Shown in pieces: positions 1 to 8,956 of a stretch of 64,000 nt of DNA (positions within the stretch are counted from its first letter, which is position 1; every line of letters begins with the position of its first letter). Both the position numbers and the translations under genes were made by a program. The stretch comes from Pontibacter sp. HSC-14F20. GTDB taxonomy: Bacteria; Bacteroidota; Bacteroidia; Cytophagales; Hymenobacteraceae. The stretch lies in NCBI RefSeq assembly GCF_019599265.1, contig NZ_JAHZTC010000006.1, positions 1-64,000 on the forward strand, given 5' to 3'. Below the pieces are notes generated by a model. It searched no databases. It saw only the letters and a program-made list of their open reading frames with translations, and was not told the origin of the DNA.

Positions 1-147
1 GGCTGGCTTTACGCCTTCCAAAAAGCAGCCGTTGCCAGGAGAGAAAATCATTGGGAGAGGATGGAATATCTGCTCGAGCAGGTGCCGGGGCTATCAACTC
101 GCGTTACAGAAAACTTAGGGGACATGAAAAGGCAAGGACGCTCGTGA
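1..147 (+). CDS. 3' end of an unrecognised protein (partial)
   Basis: Frame 1 is open from the window edge for 48 codons and stops at TGA 145-147. The visible tail is charged and helix-prone (it ends ...LGDMKRQGRS). I do not recognise a family. Being open to the edge and followed directly by a non-coding repeat fits the true end of a gene, but 48 codons can be open by chance, so this is weak. Confidence 0.3.
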   Translation, partial: GWLYAFQKAAVARRENHWERMEYLLEQVPGLSTRVTENLGDMKRQGRS

Positions 148-153
148 CTACTA

Positions 154-352
154 TCGTGGGGGCTCTGGCCCAGGTATAGAAACTTTGCTTTTTAGCTTTT
201 ACCTTTTGCAGGTAGAGCAAAGCGTATTATTTTATAGCTTCGCCTGTGCGGCGGGCACTCACTTTTTGTCTTGACACAAAAAGTTAGCAAAAAGGTCAAG
301 ACCCTCCAAATCGAGGGCCCCTACCCCCACTCGCTGGCCGCTCAAACAGTGG
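154..352. repeat. Dispersed intergenic repeat R1, copy 1
   Basis: About 200 bp closely resembling 13488-13698. Shared stretches include GCTTCGCCTGTGCGGCGGGC, TCGAGGGCCCCTACCCCCAC and CGCTCAAACAGTGG. It contains a 9-bp hairpin (ACTTTTTGT 261-269 with ACAAAAAGT 276-284) and one AGGTATA word at 172. No coding potential is apparent. In copy 2 this block is followed by a second conserved block (about 13820-13935) whose counterpart here (about 1130-1220) is separated by the IS remnant, suggesting the IS inserted into the repeat. Confidence 0.75.
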
Positions 353-381
353 ATTGTCGTAATGTTGCACCGGGCTATTGC

Positions 382-451
382 TATAGCTTCGTAGTTTCGG
401 CGAAAGTTAGTCTTTCTAAACCTTTCAGGGGTAGTTTACTACGAAGCTATA
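382..451. repeat. 14-bp inverted repeat flanking a 42-bp spacer
   Basis: TATAGCTTCGTAGT at 382-395 is exactly complementary to ACTACGAAGCTATA at 438-451. It lies between repeat R1 and the IS remnant. It could be part of the R1 family or a remnant of a small non-autonomous element; no function can be assigned. Confidence 0.5.
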
Positions 452-477
452 CCTAACAACTGGTAGCGGCTAAAACT

Positions 478-1145
478 CCCCTTTGAAGGCAGGGCTGTTA
501 CGTTCTAGTTATCTGGTTCATTTTGCCAATTTTATTAGCCAGGGCAATGGTTGCCTCCTTCAAGGACCCAAAGCCGCAGCTGCGCATCAGGTTGATAGCC
601 ACGTTGAGCAGCAGGGAGCGGTTCTCGGCCCCTTACGGATGCGGCACTTGTCCTCCCCGAACGTGACGTCCTTCTGCCAGTGCAGCCGGGTCACTGGATG
701 CTGATGTAGTAGCTGGACTGCTCACCGTCGAGCGCAGGCTCTTGCCCTCCACGCTCAGCCACCGGCCCGACCAGTCCACGTACTGCCCGCTCCACCGGGA
801 GAAGGCGCGGCTCAGGGCCTCAAAGTCCAGCCGCTGCAGGATGTCGCGCAGGGGCACGTAGCTGGGCACCCGCGCCTTGGCCAGGCCCAGGAAGGCCACC
901 AGCTCCTGGCGGTTGTGGTGCACAAAGCGCCCCAGCTCGCGGTAGGCGCAGCAGCCGCTCATCATGCCCATCACCACCATGCACAGGGTCTCGGCCAGCG
1001 CGTGACGCAGCCCCGCCTGCCGCCGCGGATCGGCCACCTCCCGCAGAAAACTAATCAAATCTCGCTACTTCCATCGCCCTAAATCATAATGCTAAATACA
1101 ATAGCTTACGAATTTTAGAACCTAACGGCCCTGCCCTTTGAAGGG
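478..1145 (-). mobile_element. Decayed ISAs1-family insertion sequence
   Basis: The element is bounded by imperfect inverted ends: about 478-500 (CCCCTTTGAAGGCAGGGC...) and the complement of about 1123-1145, sharing GGCAGGGC(T/C)GTTA. It encloses N- and C-terminal pieces of an ISAs1 (H-repeat type) transposase with the catalytic middle missing. At under 700 bp it is roughly half the usual size of the family, so it is an internally deleted relic that cannot transpose by itself. No target duplication could be identified with certainty. Confidence 0.65.
498..1058 (-). pseudogene. ISAs1-family transposase, internally deleted and frameshifted
   Basis: The first ~115 residues match the N-terminal domain of ISAs1 transposases (DPRRQAGLRHALAE, a segment with several cysteines and glycines, then VEGKSLRST, equivalent to the family's DGKxLRG). 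The reading frame then jumps directly to the C-terminal signature RLHWQKDVTFGEDKCRIRKG, after which one more frame change is needed to read the usual tail (NRSLLLNVAINLMR...) to the stop at 498-500, inside the terminal repeat. The central DDE catalytic region is absent. The family assignment is firm from these two signatures; loss of function is inferred from the deletion and frameshifts. Confidence 0.8.
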
Positions 1146-1370
1146 GGCAGGTAGATGTTAATTGTGCATGTGAATCCTGTTAATCCTTTTTAATGCCCAA
1201 AATCCTGATTCTGACAAAAGGTATAACTACATTAACTCCTTTTCTAAAACTATTGCCTACACAAGCAGGCAAAGCAGTTGGGGCTAAACAGGGGATTTTA
1301 CGTATAAGGACCGGTGCGCACGAACATTCGGCTGTGTAGCGTTGTTAGAGTATAAATCAGGAGAGAATAT

Positions 1371-2471
1371 ATGAGCATAGGGTATAGATTTGGAGAGTAT
1401 ATACCACCGCAGGACGATAAGCAGGGCTTCGAGTCGCTGCTGAAGATCTTTCTGCAGCTGGTCATGATCACTTCCGGCGATGTGGCCGAAGCGCTGTCGT
1501 GGCTTAGTTCGCTGGACAAACAGTACGGCCTGACCAGTGATGATTATGGCATAGGCGACTTTATTGAAGATCTCAAAAAGAATGGCTATATCGACGAAAA
1601 TCCGCAGGAAGAAGGCGTACTGAAACTGACTGCCAAAAGTGAGCAGAACATCCGGAAGAGTGCGCTCGAGGAGATTTTTGGTAAGCTGAAGAAAGGCGGC
1701 AAAGGGAGCCATGCCACACCCCAGACAGGTATAGGAGACGAGGCCAGCACCGACCGTCGTGAGTACCGCTTCGGAGATGCGATTGAGCAGATTTCCATGA
1801 CCGACTCCATCCGGAATGCCCAGATCAACCACGGCCTGTCCGACTTCCGGCTGACCGAGCAGGATCTCGAGATCATGGAGACAGAGCACAAAACGCAATC
1901 GTCTACCGTGCTGATGATCGATATTTCACACTCCATGATTCTGTACGGGGAAGACCGGATCACGCCGGCCAAAAAAGTGGCGATGGCACTGGCCGAACTG
2001 GTGAAGCAGAAGTACCCGAAAGATACCTTGGATGTGATCGTGTTTGGCAACGACGCCTGGCAGATCGAAATCAAAGACCTGCCATACCTGGAAGTGGGGC
2101 CATACCATACCAACACCGTAGCCGGACTCGAGCTGGCGATGGATATTCTGCGGAAGCGTAAAACACCAAATAAGCAGATCTTCATGATCACGGATGGCAA
2201 ACCAACCTGTCTGAAAGAAGGGCTACACTATTACAAAAACAGCTTTGGCCTCGATCGCAAAGTTGTGAACAAGACCCTGAACCTGGCAGCCCAGTGCCGC
2301 CGCATCAAGATTCCAATCACCACCTTTATGATTGCATCGGACCCATACCTGCAGCAATTCGTAGACGAGTTTACCAAAGTGAACAACGGGCAGGCATATT
2401 ATAGCTCATTGAAAGGTTTAGGGCACCTGGTGTTCCGCGATTACGGGCGTAACCGGAAGAAGAGCTTTTAG
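1371..2471 (+). CDS. VWA-domain protein (partner of MoxR-like ATPase)
   Basis: 366 residues without signal peptide, so cytoplasmic. The N-terminal ~150 residues are helical and charged. A von Willebrand A domain fills roughly residues 175-345, with a complete MIDAS metal site: DxSxS as D184-I-S-H-S188, a Thr in NTVAG near 248 and TDG near 274. In MoxR/VWA systems an AAA+ ATPase remodels or inserts metal into a target held by the VWA protein. The ATPase gene is the next gene on this strand (2781), with only a small opposite-strand gene between. The pair resembles the Mg-chelatase D/I arrangement, but no chelatase H subunit or tetrapyrrole gene is nearby, so the substrate is unknown. Confidence 0.85.
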   Translation: MSIGYRFGEYIPPQDDKQGFESLLKIFLQLVMITSGDVAEALSWLSSLDKQYGLTSDDYGIGDFIEDLKKNGYIDENPQEEGVLKLTAKSEQNIRKSALEEIFGKLKKGGKGSHATPQTGIGDEASTDRREYRFGDAIEQISMTDSIRNAQINHGLSDFRLTEQDLEIMETEHKTQSSTVLMIDISHSMILYGEDRITPAKKVAMALAELVKQKYPKDTLDVIVFGNDAWQIEIKDLPYLEVGPYHTNTVAGLELAMDILRKRKTPNKQIFMITDGKPTCLKEGLHYYKNSFGLDRKVVNKTLNLAAQCRRIKIPITTFMIASDPYLQQFVDEFTKVNNGQAYYSSLKGLGHLVFRDYGRNRKKSF

Positions 2472-2540
2472 ATTTTGAGAGGTTAATCCGTAGGGTCAGG
2501 TCGTAAACTGTCCAAGTCGTGCACTTAAGAAATCAAACTG

Positions 2541-2714
2541 TTAAGAATGCTTTTTCTTGAGCTGGTTTGCATATAGAAAAAGTAGGATCAGTGCACCGAG
2601 TATACCATAGTAAACAAGGCTGTTCATATGAAAATAGATTCTTGAGACGAAAGCGATGACAAAGATCAATAAGCCAATCATCTCCAAAATTTTATAACGC
2701 GGAATTCTTTTCAT
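2541..2714 (-). CDS. Small two-helix membrane protein, hypothetical
   Basis: 57 residues beginning MKRIPRYKILEMIG, with two hydrophobic stretches (about residues 11-27 and 35-51) and a lysine-rich C-terminus (KKKHS), a typical positive-inside arrangement. An upstream in-frame ATG at 2786 would overlap the start of the ATPase gene on the other strand, so the start at 2714 is preferred. It lies between the VWA and AAA+ genes but is antiparallel to them. Family not recognised. Confidence 0.6.
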   Translation of the reverse strand: MKRIPRYKILEMIGLLIFVIAFVSRIYFHMNSLVYYGILGALILLFLYANQLKKKHS

Positions 2715-2780
2715 GTAATGAAGATACACTTTATTCTGTGAAGTGGAATCTGATAAATGTTTTAAAACTGATAAAGCTAC

Positions 2781-4301
2781 ATGCAATACAAAGACATAAA
2801 AGCAGAGAATTTACTGAAGATAAAAACCCTTGGCCAGCTGCGTGCCACCGGGTATGAGCCGCAAACCGTAAAACAGGAGCTGCGTCGTAACTTAATCAGC
2901 AAGCTGCAGCGCAAAGAAGAAGTGTTCCCGGGCATTTGGGGGTACGAAGAAACCGTGGTGCCGGACCTGCAGCGGGCTATCCTTTCCATGCACCATATCA
3001 ACCTGCTCGGTCTGCGCGGACAGGCCAAGACGCGCATCGCCCGCCTGATGGTGGACCTGCTCGACGAGTACATACCGGTTGTGCAGGGCTCTGAGCTAAA
3101 TGACGACCCGCTGCAGCCACTTTCGCGTTTTGCCAAAGACCAGGTGCACGAGCACGGCGACGATACGCCCATCGGCTGGATGCACCGCTCTGACCGATAT
3201 ACTGAGAAGCTCGCTACGCCCGACGTATCGGTGGCTGACCTGATCGGTGATGCCGACCCGATTAAAGCAGCCACGCTCAAGCTACCTTACTCTGATGAGC
3301 GGGTGATCCATTTCGGCCTGATTCCGCGTTCGCATCGTGGTATTTTCGTGATCAATGAGTTGCCTGATTTGCAGGCTCGTATTCAGGTATCACTGTTCAA
3401 TATCCTGCAGGAAGGCGATATCCAGATTCGAGGTTTCAAGGTGCGCCTGCCACTCGACATTCAATTTGTATTCACGGCAAACCCCGAAGACTATACTAAC
3501 CGTGGCTCCATCGTGACTCCACTCAAAGACCGCATCGACTCGCAGATCATTACGCACTATCCAAAATCCATCGAGATTGGCAAAAAAATCACGCAACAGG
3601 AGGCCCATATAAAAAAAGAACAGGAGCAACTGGTCACTACCAACGACATCATCAGTGATCTGATAGAGCAGGTGGCGTTTGAGGCCCGTGAGAGTGAATA
3701 TGTTGATGCCAAAAGTGGTGTGTCGGCCCGTCTGACTATTTCGGCTTTTGAGAGTTTGCTGAGCGCAGCTGAGCGCCGTGCTTTGCTCAATGGCGAAAGC
3801 AAAACTTATGTGCGTTTGTCGGATTTTCTGAATACCATACCTGCCGTGACTGGAAAAGTAGAACTCGTATACGAAGGCGAGCAGGAAGGTGCGGGGCATG
3901 TGGCGCAGGTGCTCATGGGCAAGGCTATCCGCACGCAATTTCTCAATTACTTCCCTGACCCGGATAAAGCCAAGAAGTCTAAGGAAGGAAATCCGTACAA
4001 GAAAATAACCGATTGGTTTGGCGACGGCAATACAGTGGATATTTTGAATGATGCGACTGCCTCGGAATATAAGAAATCCCTGCAAGCTATACCTGGCCTG
4101 AGCGAACTGGTAGAGAAATATCGATCAGATGCGAAGGGTGACGAGAAGCTTTTCATGATGGAATTTGCCCTGCACGGCTTAGCAGAACACAGTCAACTCA
4201 GCAAAAACCGACTCAGTACCGGTCTGCAGTTCAAGGACCTGCTCAGCGGTATGTTCACTATGCCAAGCTTTGGTGAAGAAGAAGACGAGGACGATTTTTA
4301 G
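2781..4301 (+). CDS. MoxR/Mg-chelatase-like AAA+ ATPase
   Basis: 506 residues, cytoplasmic. Walker A is GLRGQAKT near residues 77-84. The Walker B segment reads GIFVINELPDL near 185-195, with Asn in place of the usual first acidic residue. A sensor-1-like FTANPEDY segment near 231 and an R-rich segment SGVSARLT near 312 follow. These match Mg-chelatase/sigma-54-interacting AAA+ proteins that act with VWA partners, and the VWA gene lies just upstream on the same strand. The C-terminus is acidic (EEEDEDDF). The family is well supported; the client protein is not known. A strong terminator follows at 4323. Confidence 0.85.
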   Translation: MQYKDIKAENLLKIKTLGQLRATGYEPQTVKQELRRNLISKLQRKEEVFPGIWGYEETVVPDLQRAILSMHHINLLGLRGQAKTRIARLMVDLLDEYIPVVQGSELNDDPLQPLSRFAKDQVHEHGDDTPIGWMHRSDRYTEKLATPDVSVADLIGDADPIKAATLKLPYSDERVIHFGLIPRSHRGIFVINELPDLQARIQVSLFNILQEGDIQIRGFKVRLPLDIQFVFTANPEDYTNRGSIVTPLKDRIDSQIITHYPKSIEIGKKITQQEAHIKKEQEQLVTTNDIISDLIEQVAFEARESEYVDAKSGVSARLTISAFESLLSAAERRALLNGESKTYVRLSDFLNTIPAVTGKVELVYEGEQEGAGHVAQVLMGKAIRTQFLNYFPDPDKAKKSKEGNPYKKITDWFGDGNTVDILNDATASEYKKSLQAIPGLSELVEKYRSDAKGDEKLFMMEFALHGLAEHSQLSKNRLSTGLQFKDLLSGMFTMPSFGEEEDEDDF

Positions 4302-4322
4302 AAGTTTAGGAATCTAAGCGTG

Positions 4323-4361
4323 AAAGCCAGAAGCGGTACAGGTACTGCTTCTGGCTTTTTT
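4323..4361 (+). terminator. Intrinsic terminator after VWA/AAA+ genes
   Basis: AAAGCCAGAAGC (4323-4334) pairs with GCTTCTGGCTTT (4347-4358), followed by a T run. It sits 22 bp after the ATPase stop codon. Confidence 0.85.
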
Positions 4362-4407
4362 GGTGCTGATATTGAGTTGTCTTATTCAGACTTCCAGAGA
4401 AAAATAC

Positions 4408-4698
4408 CTATACCTGAAGCAAGGCGGTAGCGATGCTTTCCCATTCTTCCACAAGCGTGGTTGCTGGTCTTTTGCGGCCTCCCCGGCTATACCAATAATC
4501 TGCGTTCCAGGTGTCGCCCTCTTTGCGGTGCAGGTAAGCGTGAATCCAGGCAGCGGTTTTGTCGGGTAGGTCTTGAATCAGAACATGTGCTTTGTCCCAG
4601 TCACCTTTCGCGTCATACCACAGCGCCTGCAGGTATACCGACGCCTCTGGGGGAGGCGTGGGAGCGGTAAGGCTGGCTTTGAAGGTGGACAGGTTCAT
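4408..4698 (-). CDS. Conserved small hypothetical protein
   Basis: 96 residues, soluble, no signal peptide. It is rich in Trp and Tyr, with the motif YLQALWYDAKGDWDKAH followed by HRKEGDTWNADYWYSRGG. I recall proteins of this kind as conserved single-domain hypotheticals in Bacteroidota and other bacteria; the helix-turn-helix pattern of ALWYDAKGDWDKA resembles one TPR-like hairpin. No function is assigned. It is alone in its direction, convergent with the ATPase gene. Confidence 0.75.
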   Translation of the reverse strand: MNLSTFKASLTAPTPPPEASVYLQALWYDAKGDWDKAHVLIQDLPDKTAAWIHAYLHRKEGDTWNADYWYSRGGRKRPATTLVEEWESIATALLQV

Positions 4699-4731
4699 AG
4701 GAAAAGTTTATTACATAGAGACGTATCAGCT

Positions 4732-5247
4732 TTAGAAGTGTAGGCTCCCTGCAATTTTGTCGAAAAGTGTTCTGTAAGTTTCAAAATTAGGAGATGTCGT
4801 CACTATAGTTAAGATGAGTATGGCTCCGTCCTTATTTGTAAACAGAACATAGTTGTGCATGTCCTCTTTACTGTATTTGTTTTTATGCGATTCAATCAGG
4901 TATTTATACTTTCTATCATTGATCACGGTGTCACCCTGTTCAATAATTGTAAACCCTTCGACCGTTCCAATGCTCTTTAAGAATTCACTGTAAGTTGCAT
5001 CCAGGCTTGTTTCGTCACGATGCAGAATGTTAATATTAAAATTCTCTCTAGGCACATCTTCCTCACTCTGTTTCTGTCTGAATGCGATAAGGTCTAATGA
5101 TTTGTCAGCAGGAACTCCATACTTCCAGCCAACAGGAACTCCAATCTGGTAATTTTTTACAGTATCCTGAATAATAGCGAGCTCCTGCCCGAAACTTATA
5201 GTTTTAACAGATACCAGGATAAGGAGGGTGAGTAAAAAGTGTTTCAT
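4732..5247 (-). CDS. Secreted hypothetical protein, possible PsbP/DcrB-like fold
   Basis: 171 residues. A signal peptide (MKHFLLTLLILVSVKTISFGQ) ends at a typical Bacteroidota SxGQ cleavage region. The mature part begins with TVKNYQIGVPVGWKYG, the 'Y.i.yP.gW' beginning common to PsbP/DcrB/DUF1795-like periplasmic proteins, and ends with a short FDKIAGSLHF helix, also typical of that fold. The fold suggestion rests on this pattern only; the substrate is unknown. It precedes another small secreted protein on the same strand. Confidence 0.65.
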   Translation of the reverse strand: MKHFLLTLLILVSVKTISFGQELAIIQDTVKNYQIGVPVGWKYGVPADKSLDLIAFRQKQSEEDVPRENFNINILHRDETSLDATYSEFLKSIGTVEGFTIIEQGDTVINDRKYKYLIESHKNKYSKEDMHNYVLFTNKDGAILILTIVTTSPNFETYRTLFDKIAGSLHF

Positions 5248-5343
5248 GTTTGAGATGTCAGTTTTAAGAAGTTTGTATGTCGAGTGTTTACTAATCAGTG
5301 CCGGATTTGTATAGCTGAAGCACAGGTGAATAACTGTTATAGT

Positions 5344-5934
5344 TTAATATCCCTGTGTATCGCTCTTATTTAGGATTGGCTTTTCTACCTTACTTCTGTA
5401 AAGATCCAGGGCGCTTGTCATAAATTGGTAGAGTAAGGGATGCGTATCATTTCGAGGTGAGGACGCATACAGTTCATAGGCGGACCCATTTTCATGACGT
5501 ACTTTTATGGTTGCTCGTGTGCCATCTAAGATTATTCTTCTGTCACTTTCATCTACTTTAAGAGTTCTTTCTTGCAATAATGAATCGCTGATGCGAAGCA
5601 AAGGGTGATTTGATGAAATTATTAAACTATCTTTCTCATAGCGCTTATACTTCTTAAGTATTTGGGTGAGCCGCTTTCGCGCCTCCAAATCGTTCTCAAA
5701 GGTTTTTAATAATTCCTGTATTTCTAAACTGTCTTGCTTCGTGGGTTTTAAATCCTCCTGCTTTCTTTTAAGATAAATAACTTTCGTTTTGTCTCCATTT
5801 TTTAAGAGATGAATCTTAAACTCTGAATGGCTGGCTGATGCAGTAGATGTGATTTCTATCTGGTAATTGCCTGTGGTTTGAGAGTAAGAAAATGCTGTAG
5901 AAAGGGTTAGAAGGAGAACTAGTAATATTTTCAT
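5344..5934 (-). CDS. Secreted hypothetical protein
   Basis: 196 residues from MKILLVLLLTLSTAFSYS, a clear signal peptide; a longer in-frame start at 5976 would add 14 polar residues in front of it and is unlikely. The mature protein is polar and Lys-rich, with one predicted helix (residues about 65-105, many K/E/L) between two beta-like halves. Family not recognised. It lies just downstream of the Nramp-related gene (51 bp between the two) and could be co-transcribed with it. Confidence 0.65.
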   Translation of the reverse strand: MKILLVLLLTLSTAFSYSQTTGNYQIEITSTASASHSEFKIHLLKNGDKTKVIYLKRKQEDLKPTKQDSLEIQELLKTFENDLEARKRLTQILKKYKRYEKDSLIISSNHPLLRISDSLLQERTLKVDESDRRIILDGTRATIKVRHENGSAYELYASSPRNDTHPLLYQFMTSALDLYRSKVEKPILNKSDTQGY

Positions 5935-5985
5935 ATTTTGAAAGTAGTTAATATGCGAGTTAAAAGCCTGTTGCAAATGATGATG

Positions 5986-7176
5986 TTACCCAAACAAAGT
6001 CGGCAGCTGCTTCACTAAGGTATAGCCGCCCATCCAGGCCATCACCAACACCACCAAAATCCCGAAAACCGTCAACCATAGCGGGTGCTTATACCTGCCG
6101 ATGACCTCGGTCTTGTGAGCAGCGATGAGAATAGTGCCGAGTGTAATAGGTAAGATAAGCCCGTTTAAAGCACCCGCCAGAATGAGCAAATGCACCGGAC
6201 GGCCGATGGTGAAGAAAATAGCAGTGGAAACCACAATGAAACCAATGATGAACCAGTTTTCGTAGTGCTCGATGCTCCTATGGAAAGACTTGATAAAAGA
6301 AACTGAGGTATAGGCCGATCCGATCACTGAAGTAATAGCTGCCGAGACCATGACGATGCCGAAAAGCTTATACCCTACATTGCCAGCCGCCAACTGAAAC
6401 ACGGATGCCGGTGGATTGCTCTTGTCCAGTATTAATCCTTTGCTTACGACTCCCAACGCCGCCAGGAAAAGAAAAATGCGGATGATGGAAGCGACCGTTA
6501 TACCTGACACAGCGCTGGTGTTCACCTCAGGCAAAGCCGCTTCACCCTTCACACCGGCATCGAGCAGACGGTGACCGCCAGCAAAAGTGATATAGCCGCC
6601 CACCGTGCCGCCCACCAATGTGATGATAGCAATAAAGTCGATCTGGTCAGGTACGAAAGTCTTAACAGCAGCCTCGGCAAGGGGAGGAGAGGAGGTGATG
6701 GCCACATACACGATCAGCAGGATCATCAGCAGGCCCATGACCTGAGCAAATCGGTCCATCACTTTTTTAGCTTCGCGCACCAGGAAAATGCCAATGGCTA
6801 TACCTGCGGCAATGATGGCTCCCAATTCTGGAGAAATCCCGAAGAGCACGTTAAAGCCCAGCCCGGCACCACCCACGTTGCCAATATTAAAGGCAAAGCC
6901 ACCGAGCACAATCAGCACTGCCACAAACAAGCCAAGGCCCGGCAAAAGCATGTTAGCAATGTCTTGCGCCCGTTTCTCTGACACGGCAATCACCCGCCAT
7001 ATATTGAGCTGAACACCGATATCGAGTATGATAGAGACCAGAATGACAAAGCCGAAGCTGGCAGCAAGCGATTGTGTAAAAACGGTGGTTTGCGTGAGGA
7101 AACCAGGTCCTACGGCAGAAGTAGCCATCAGGAAAGCGGCACCGAGCAGGACGCTCCAGTTGCGTTTCTGCTTCAT
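5986..7176 (-). CDS. Nramp-related (YcsG-like) membrane transporter
   Basis: 396 residues with about 11 hydrophobic segments. The N-terminus carries the Nramp-type GPGFL signature ([14 protein letters not shown]), but the DPGN metal-binding motif that normally follows in helix 1 is absent. In Bacillus an Nramp-like gene (ycsG) sits beside the 5-oxoprolinase genes ycsF/kipI/kipA. Here the start overlaps the end of pxpA by 4 nt, giving the same association. Loss of DPGN argues against classical Mn/Fe transport. A role linked to 5-oxoproline or glutamate uptake or export, or another ion, is inferred from context only. Confidence 0.8.
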   Translation of the reverse strand: MKQKRNWSVLLGAAFLMATSAVGPGFLTQTTVFTQSLAASFGFVILVSIILDIGVQLNIWRVIAVSEKRAQDIANMLLPGLGLFVAVLIVLGGFAFNIGNVGGAGLGFNVLFGISPELGAIIAAGIAIGIFLVREAKKVMDRFAQVMGLLMILLIVYVAITSSPPLAEAAVKTFVPDQIDFIAIITLVGGTVGGYITFAGGHRLLDAGVKGEAALPEVNTSAVSGITVASIIRIFLFLAALGVVSKGLILDKSNPPASVFQLAAGNVGYKLFGIVMVSAAITSVIGSAYTSVSFIKSFHRSIEHYENWFIIGFIVVSTAIFFTIGRPVHLLILAGALNGLILPITLGTILIAAHKTEVIGRYKHPLWLTVFGILVVLVMAWMGGYTLVKQLPTLFG

Positions 7177-7952
7177 GGGCGCTGCACGGTTGGACTGGCA
7201 AGCGCTATACCTTCGCGCTGCAATGTTTCATGAATATGGCGTGCGAACTCCAGTGCATGCGTGCCATCGCCGTGTATGCAAACCGTATCGGCCTGTATAC
7301 CTGCATCCACTCCCTGCTGAGACTGCACCTTGCCTTCCTGCACCATGCGTAGCACCTGACGGGTAGCTTTGTCTCGGTCAGTGATCAGGGCATCGTGCTG
7401 ACGACGGGAGGTGAGTGTGCCATCCTGTTGATAGGTGCGGTCGGCAAATACTTCGTTGGCAATTTGCAAACTCAGCCTCATACCTGCGTTTATCAGTTCA
7501 CTTCCGGCCAGGCCATACAGTAACGCTTCGGGGTTCACCTTGTACACAGCTTCGGCAATGGCTTCGGCCAGTTTGGTGTCGGTAGCGGCCATGTTGTAGA
7601 GGGCACCATGCGGTTTGACATGGTGCAGCGTTCCGCCCTCAGCCTGAATAAAAGCCTGCAACGCTCCCATCTGATAGACCACCATGTCATATACCTCCTC
7701 CGCTGATACGGCCATGTTGCGTCGGCCAAAACCTACCAGGTCGGGCAGGCCGGGGTGAGCACCGATGGCGACGTTATGCTGCAGACATAGCTGTACGGTT
7801 TTGCGCATCACACCCGGGTCGCCGGCATGGAAACCACAGGCAATGTTAGCCGAAGTGACGAAGGGTAGAATCAGTTCGTCGCTGCCGATACGGTAGGCGC
7901 CAAAACTCTCGCCCAGGTCGCAGTTCAGGTCAACGGTGAGGGGTTTGTTCAT
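7173..7952 (-). CDS. pxpA: 5-oxoprolinase subunit PxpA (LamB/YcsF family)
   Basis: 259 residues, close to the family's usual ~250. Signatures of the YcsF family are intact: [12 protein letters not shown] at the N-terminus, [26 protein letters not shown] and [11 protein letters not shown]. With PxpB and PxpC it cleaves 5-oxo-L-proline (pyroglutamate) to L-glutamate using ATP in the cytoplasm, removing a damage product of glutamine and glutamate. The start overlaps pxpC by 4 nt (ATGA type) and the end overlaps the Nramp-related gene by 4 nt, so the genes are translationally coupled. Confidence 0.93.
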   Translation of the reverse strand: MNKPLTVDLNCDLGESFGAYRIGSDELILPFVTSANIACGFHAGDPGVMRKTVQLCLQHNVAIGAHPGLPDLVGFGRRNMAVSAEEVYDMVVYQMGALQAFIQAEGGTLHHVKPHGALYNMAATDTKLAEAIAEAVYKVNPEALLYGLAGSELINAGMRLSLQIANEVFADRTYQQDGTLTSRRQHDALITDRDKATRQVLRMVQEGKVQSQQGVDAGIQADTVCIHGDGTHALEFARHIHETLQREGIALASPTVQRP

Positions 7953-8956
7953 AAGTTGTGCTTTAGTTGGATGGCGCGTGCCAGTTGGGTCAGGTTTTGC
8001 TCCCGTCGGATATAAAGTTGCTGGGCCTCTTCCAAAGATACTTCCTCAAATTCAATGGTCTGGCCCGGCGCGACCTGTGCTAATATAGGTAAATCGACGC
8101 GAACAACCTGCAGGATACGCGGGTAACCGCCTGTGGTCTGGTGGTCGGCCATCAGCACGATCGGATTGCCATGGGGTGGCACCTGCACTGTGCCAAATGT
8201 AACGGCAGTAGAGATAAGCTCCGCTTCCTCGCACAGGTATAGCGAAGCGCCCTGCAACCGGTAGCCCATCCGGTCTGACTGTGCCGAAACCTGGAAGCGC
8301 TCCGACCAGATCTGCTCTTGGCTGTTTCCAGAAAAGAGCTCATACTCGGGACCTTTGATGACGCGGAGCGTTGGGTTTGGGGTATAGTCAGGGTAGAACT
8401 GCGGGTCAGGTGTCCAGCTGGCTGCTATATAATCGGGCACGTCGGTGGCGTCTGTTGCCTGAGGGAATAGGGCTATACCTGCCGGAGTTGGACTGTGGCA
8501 AGCTATAAGGTCTCCGGCTTGCAGTGCCCGCCCCTGGTAGCCACCTATACCTGCCTGCAGGTAGGTCGCGTAGCTGCCCATCAGTTTAGGTATAGTAAAG
8601 CCACCCGACACGGCCAGGTATGCTCTGCAGCCGGATACAGGCGCTCCAAAAGATAAAACACTACCCTTCTTCACCAAAAGTGGCCGCCACATTGCTACTT
8701 GTTCCCCATTGAGTTCAGGAGAGAGGTCAGCCCCAGTCAAAGCGATTAGCTGGTCTTCAGTGAAGCGGATGGTGGGTCCGATGAGGGTGATCTCCAACAC
8801 TGCTTCGTCCTCCGCATTGCCGGCCAGCATGTTGGCTACTCTGCAGGCAAACGTATCCATGGCGCCACTTGTAATGATGCCCTCTTTCTGATACCCATAC
8901 CTGCCTTTATCCTGTAGGGTGGTGAGCATACCTGGTTTTAAGATCTCAAGACCCAT
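7949..8956 (-). CDS. pxpC: 5-oxoprolinase subunit PxpC (KipA family)
   Basis: 335 residues. It begins [21 protein letters not shown], the classic start of KipA/biotin-dependent-carboxyltransferase-like proteins (G..T.QD.GR.G), and contains [12 protein letters not shown] near residue 270, the family's 'DhqTtGGYp' signature. It is the larger subunit that partners with PxpB. The ORF overlaps pxpB by 11 nt upstream and pxpA by 4 nt downstream. Confidence 0.92.
   Translation of the reverse strand: MGLEILKPGMLTTLQDKGRYGYQKEGIITSGAMDTFACRVANMLAGNAEDEAVLEITLIGPTIRFTEDQLIALTGADLSPELNGEQVAMWRPLLVKKGSVLSFGAPVSGCRAYLAVSGGFTIPKLMGSYATYLQAGIGGYQGRALQAGDLIACHSPTPAGIALFPQATDATDVPDYIAASWTPDPQFYPDYTPNPTLRVIKGPEYELFSGNSQEQIWSERFQVSAQSDRMGYRLQGASLYLCEEAELISTAVTFGTVQVPPHGNPIVLMADHQTTGGYPRILQVVRVDLPILAQVAPGQTIEFEEVSLEEAQQLYIRREQNLTQLARAIQLKHNL

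Noticed and set aside
1284..1898. Minus-strand open frame overlapping the VWA gene
   Set aside because: Antisense to the conserved protein; no conserved motif.
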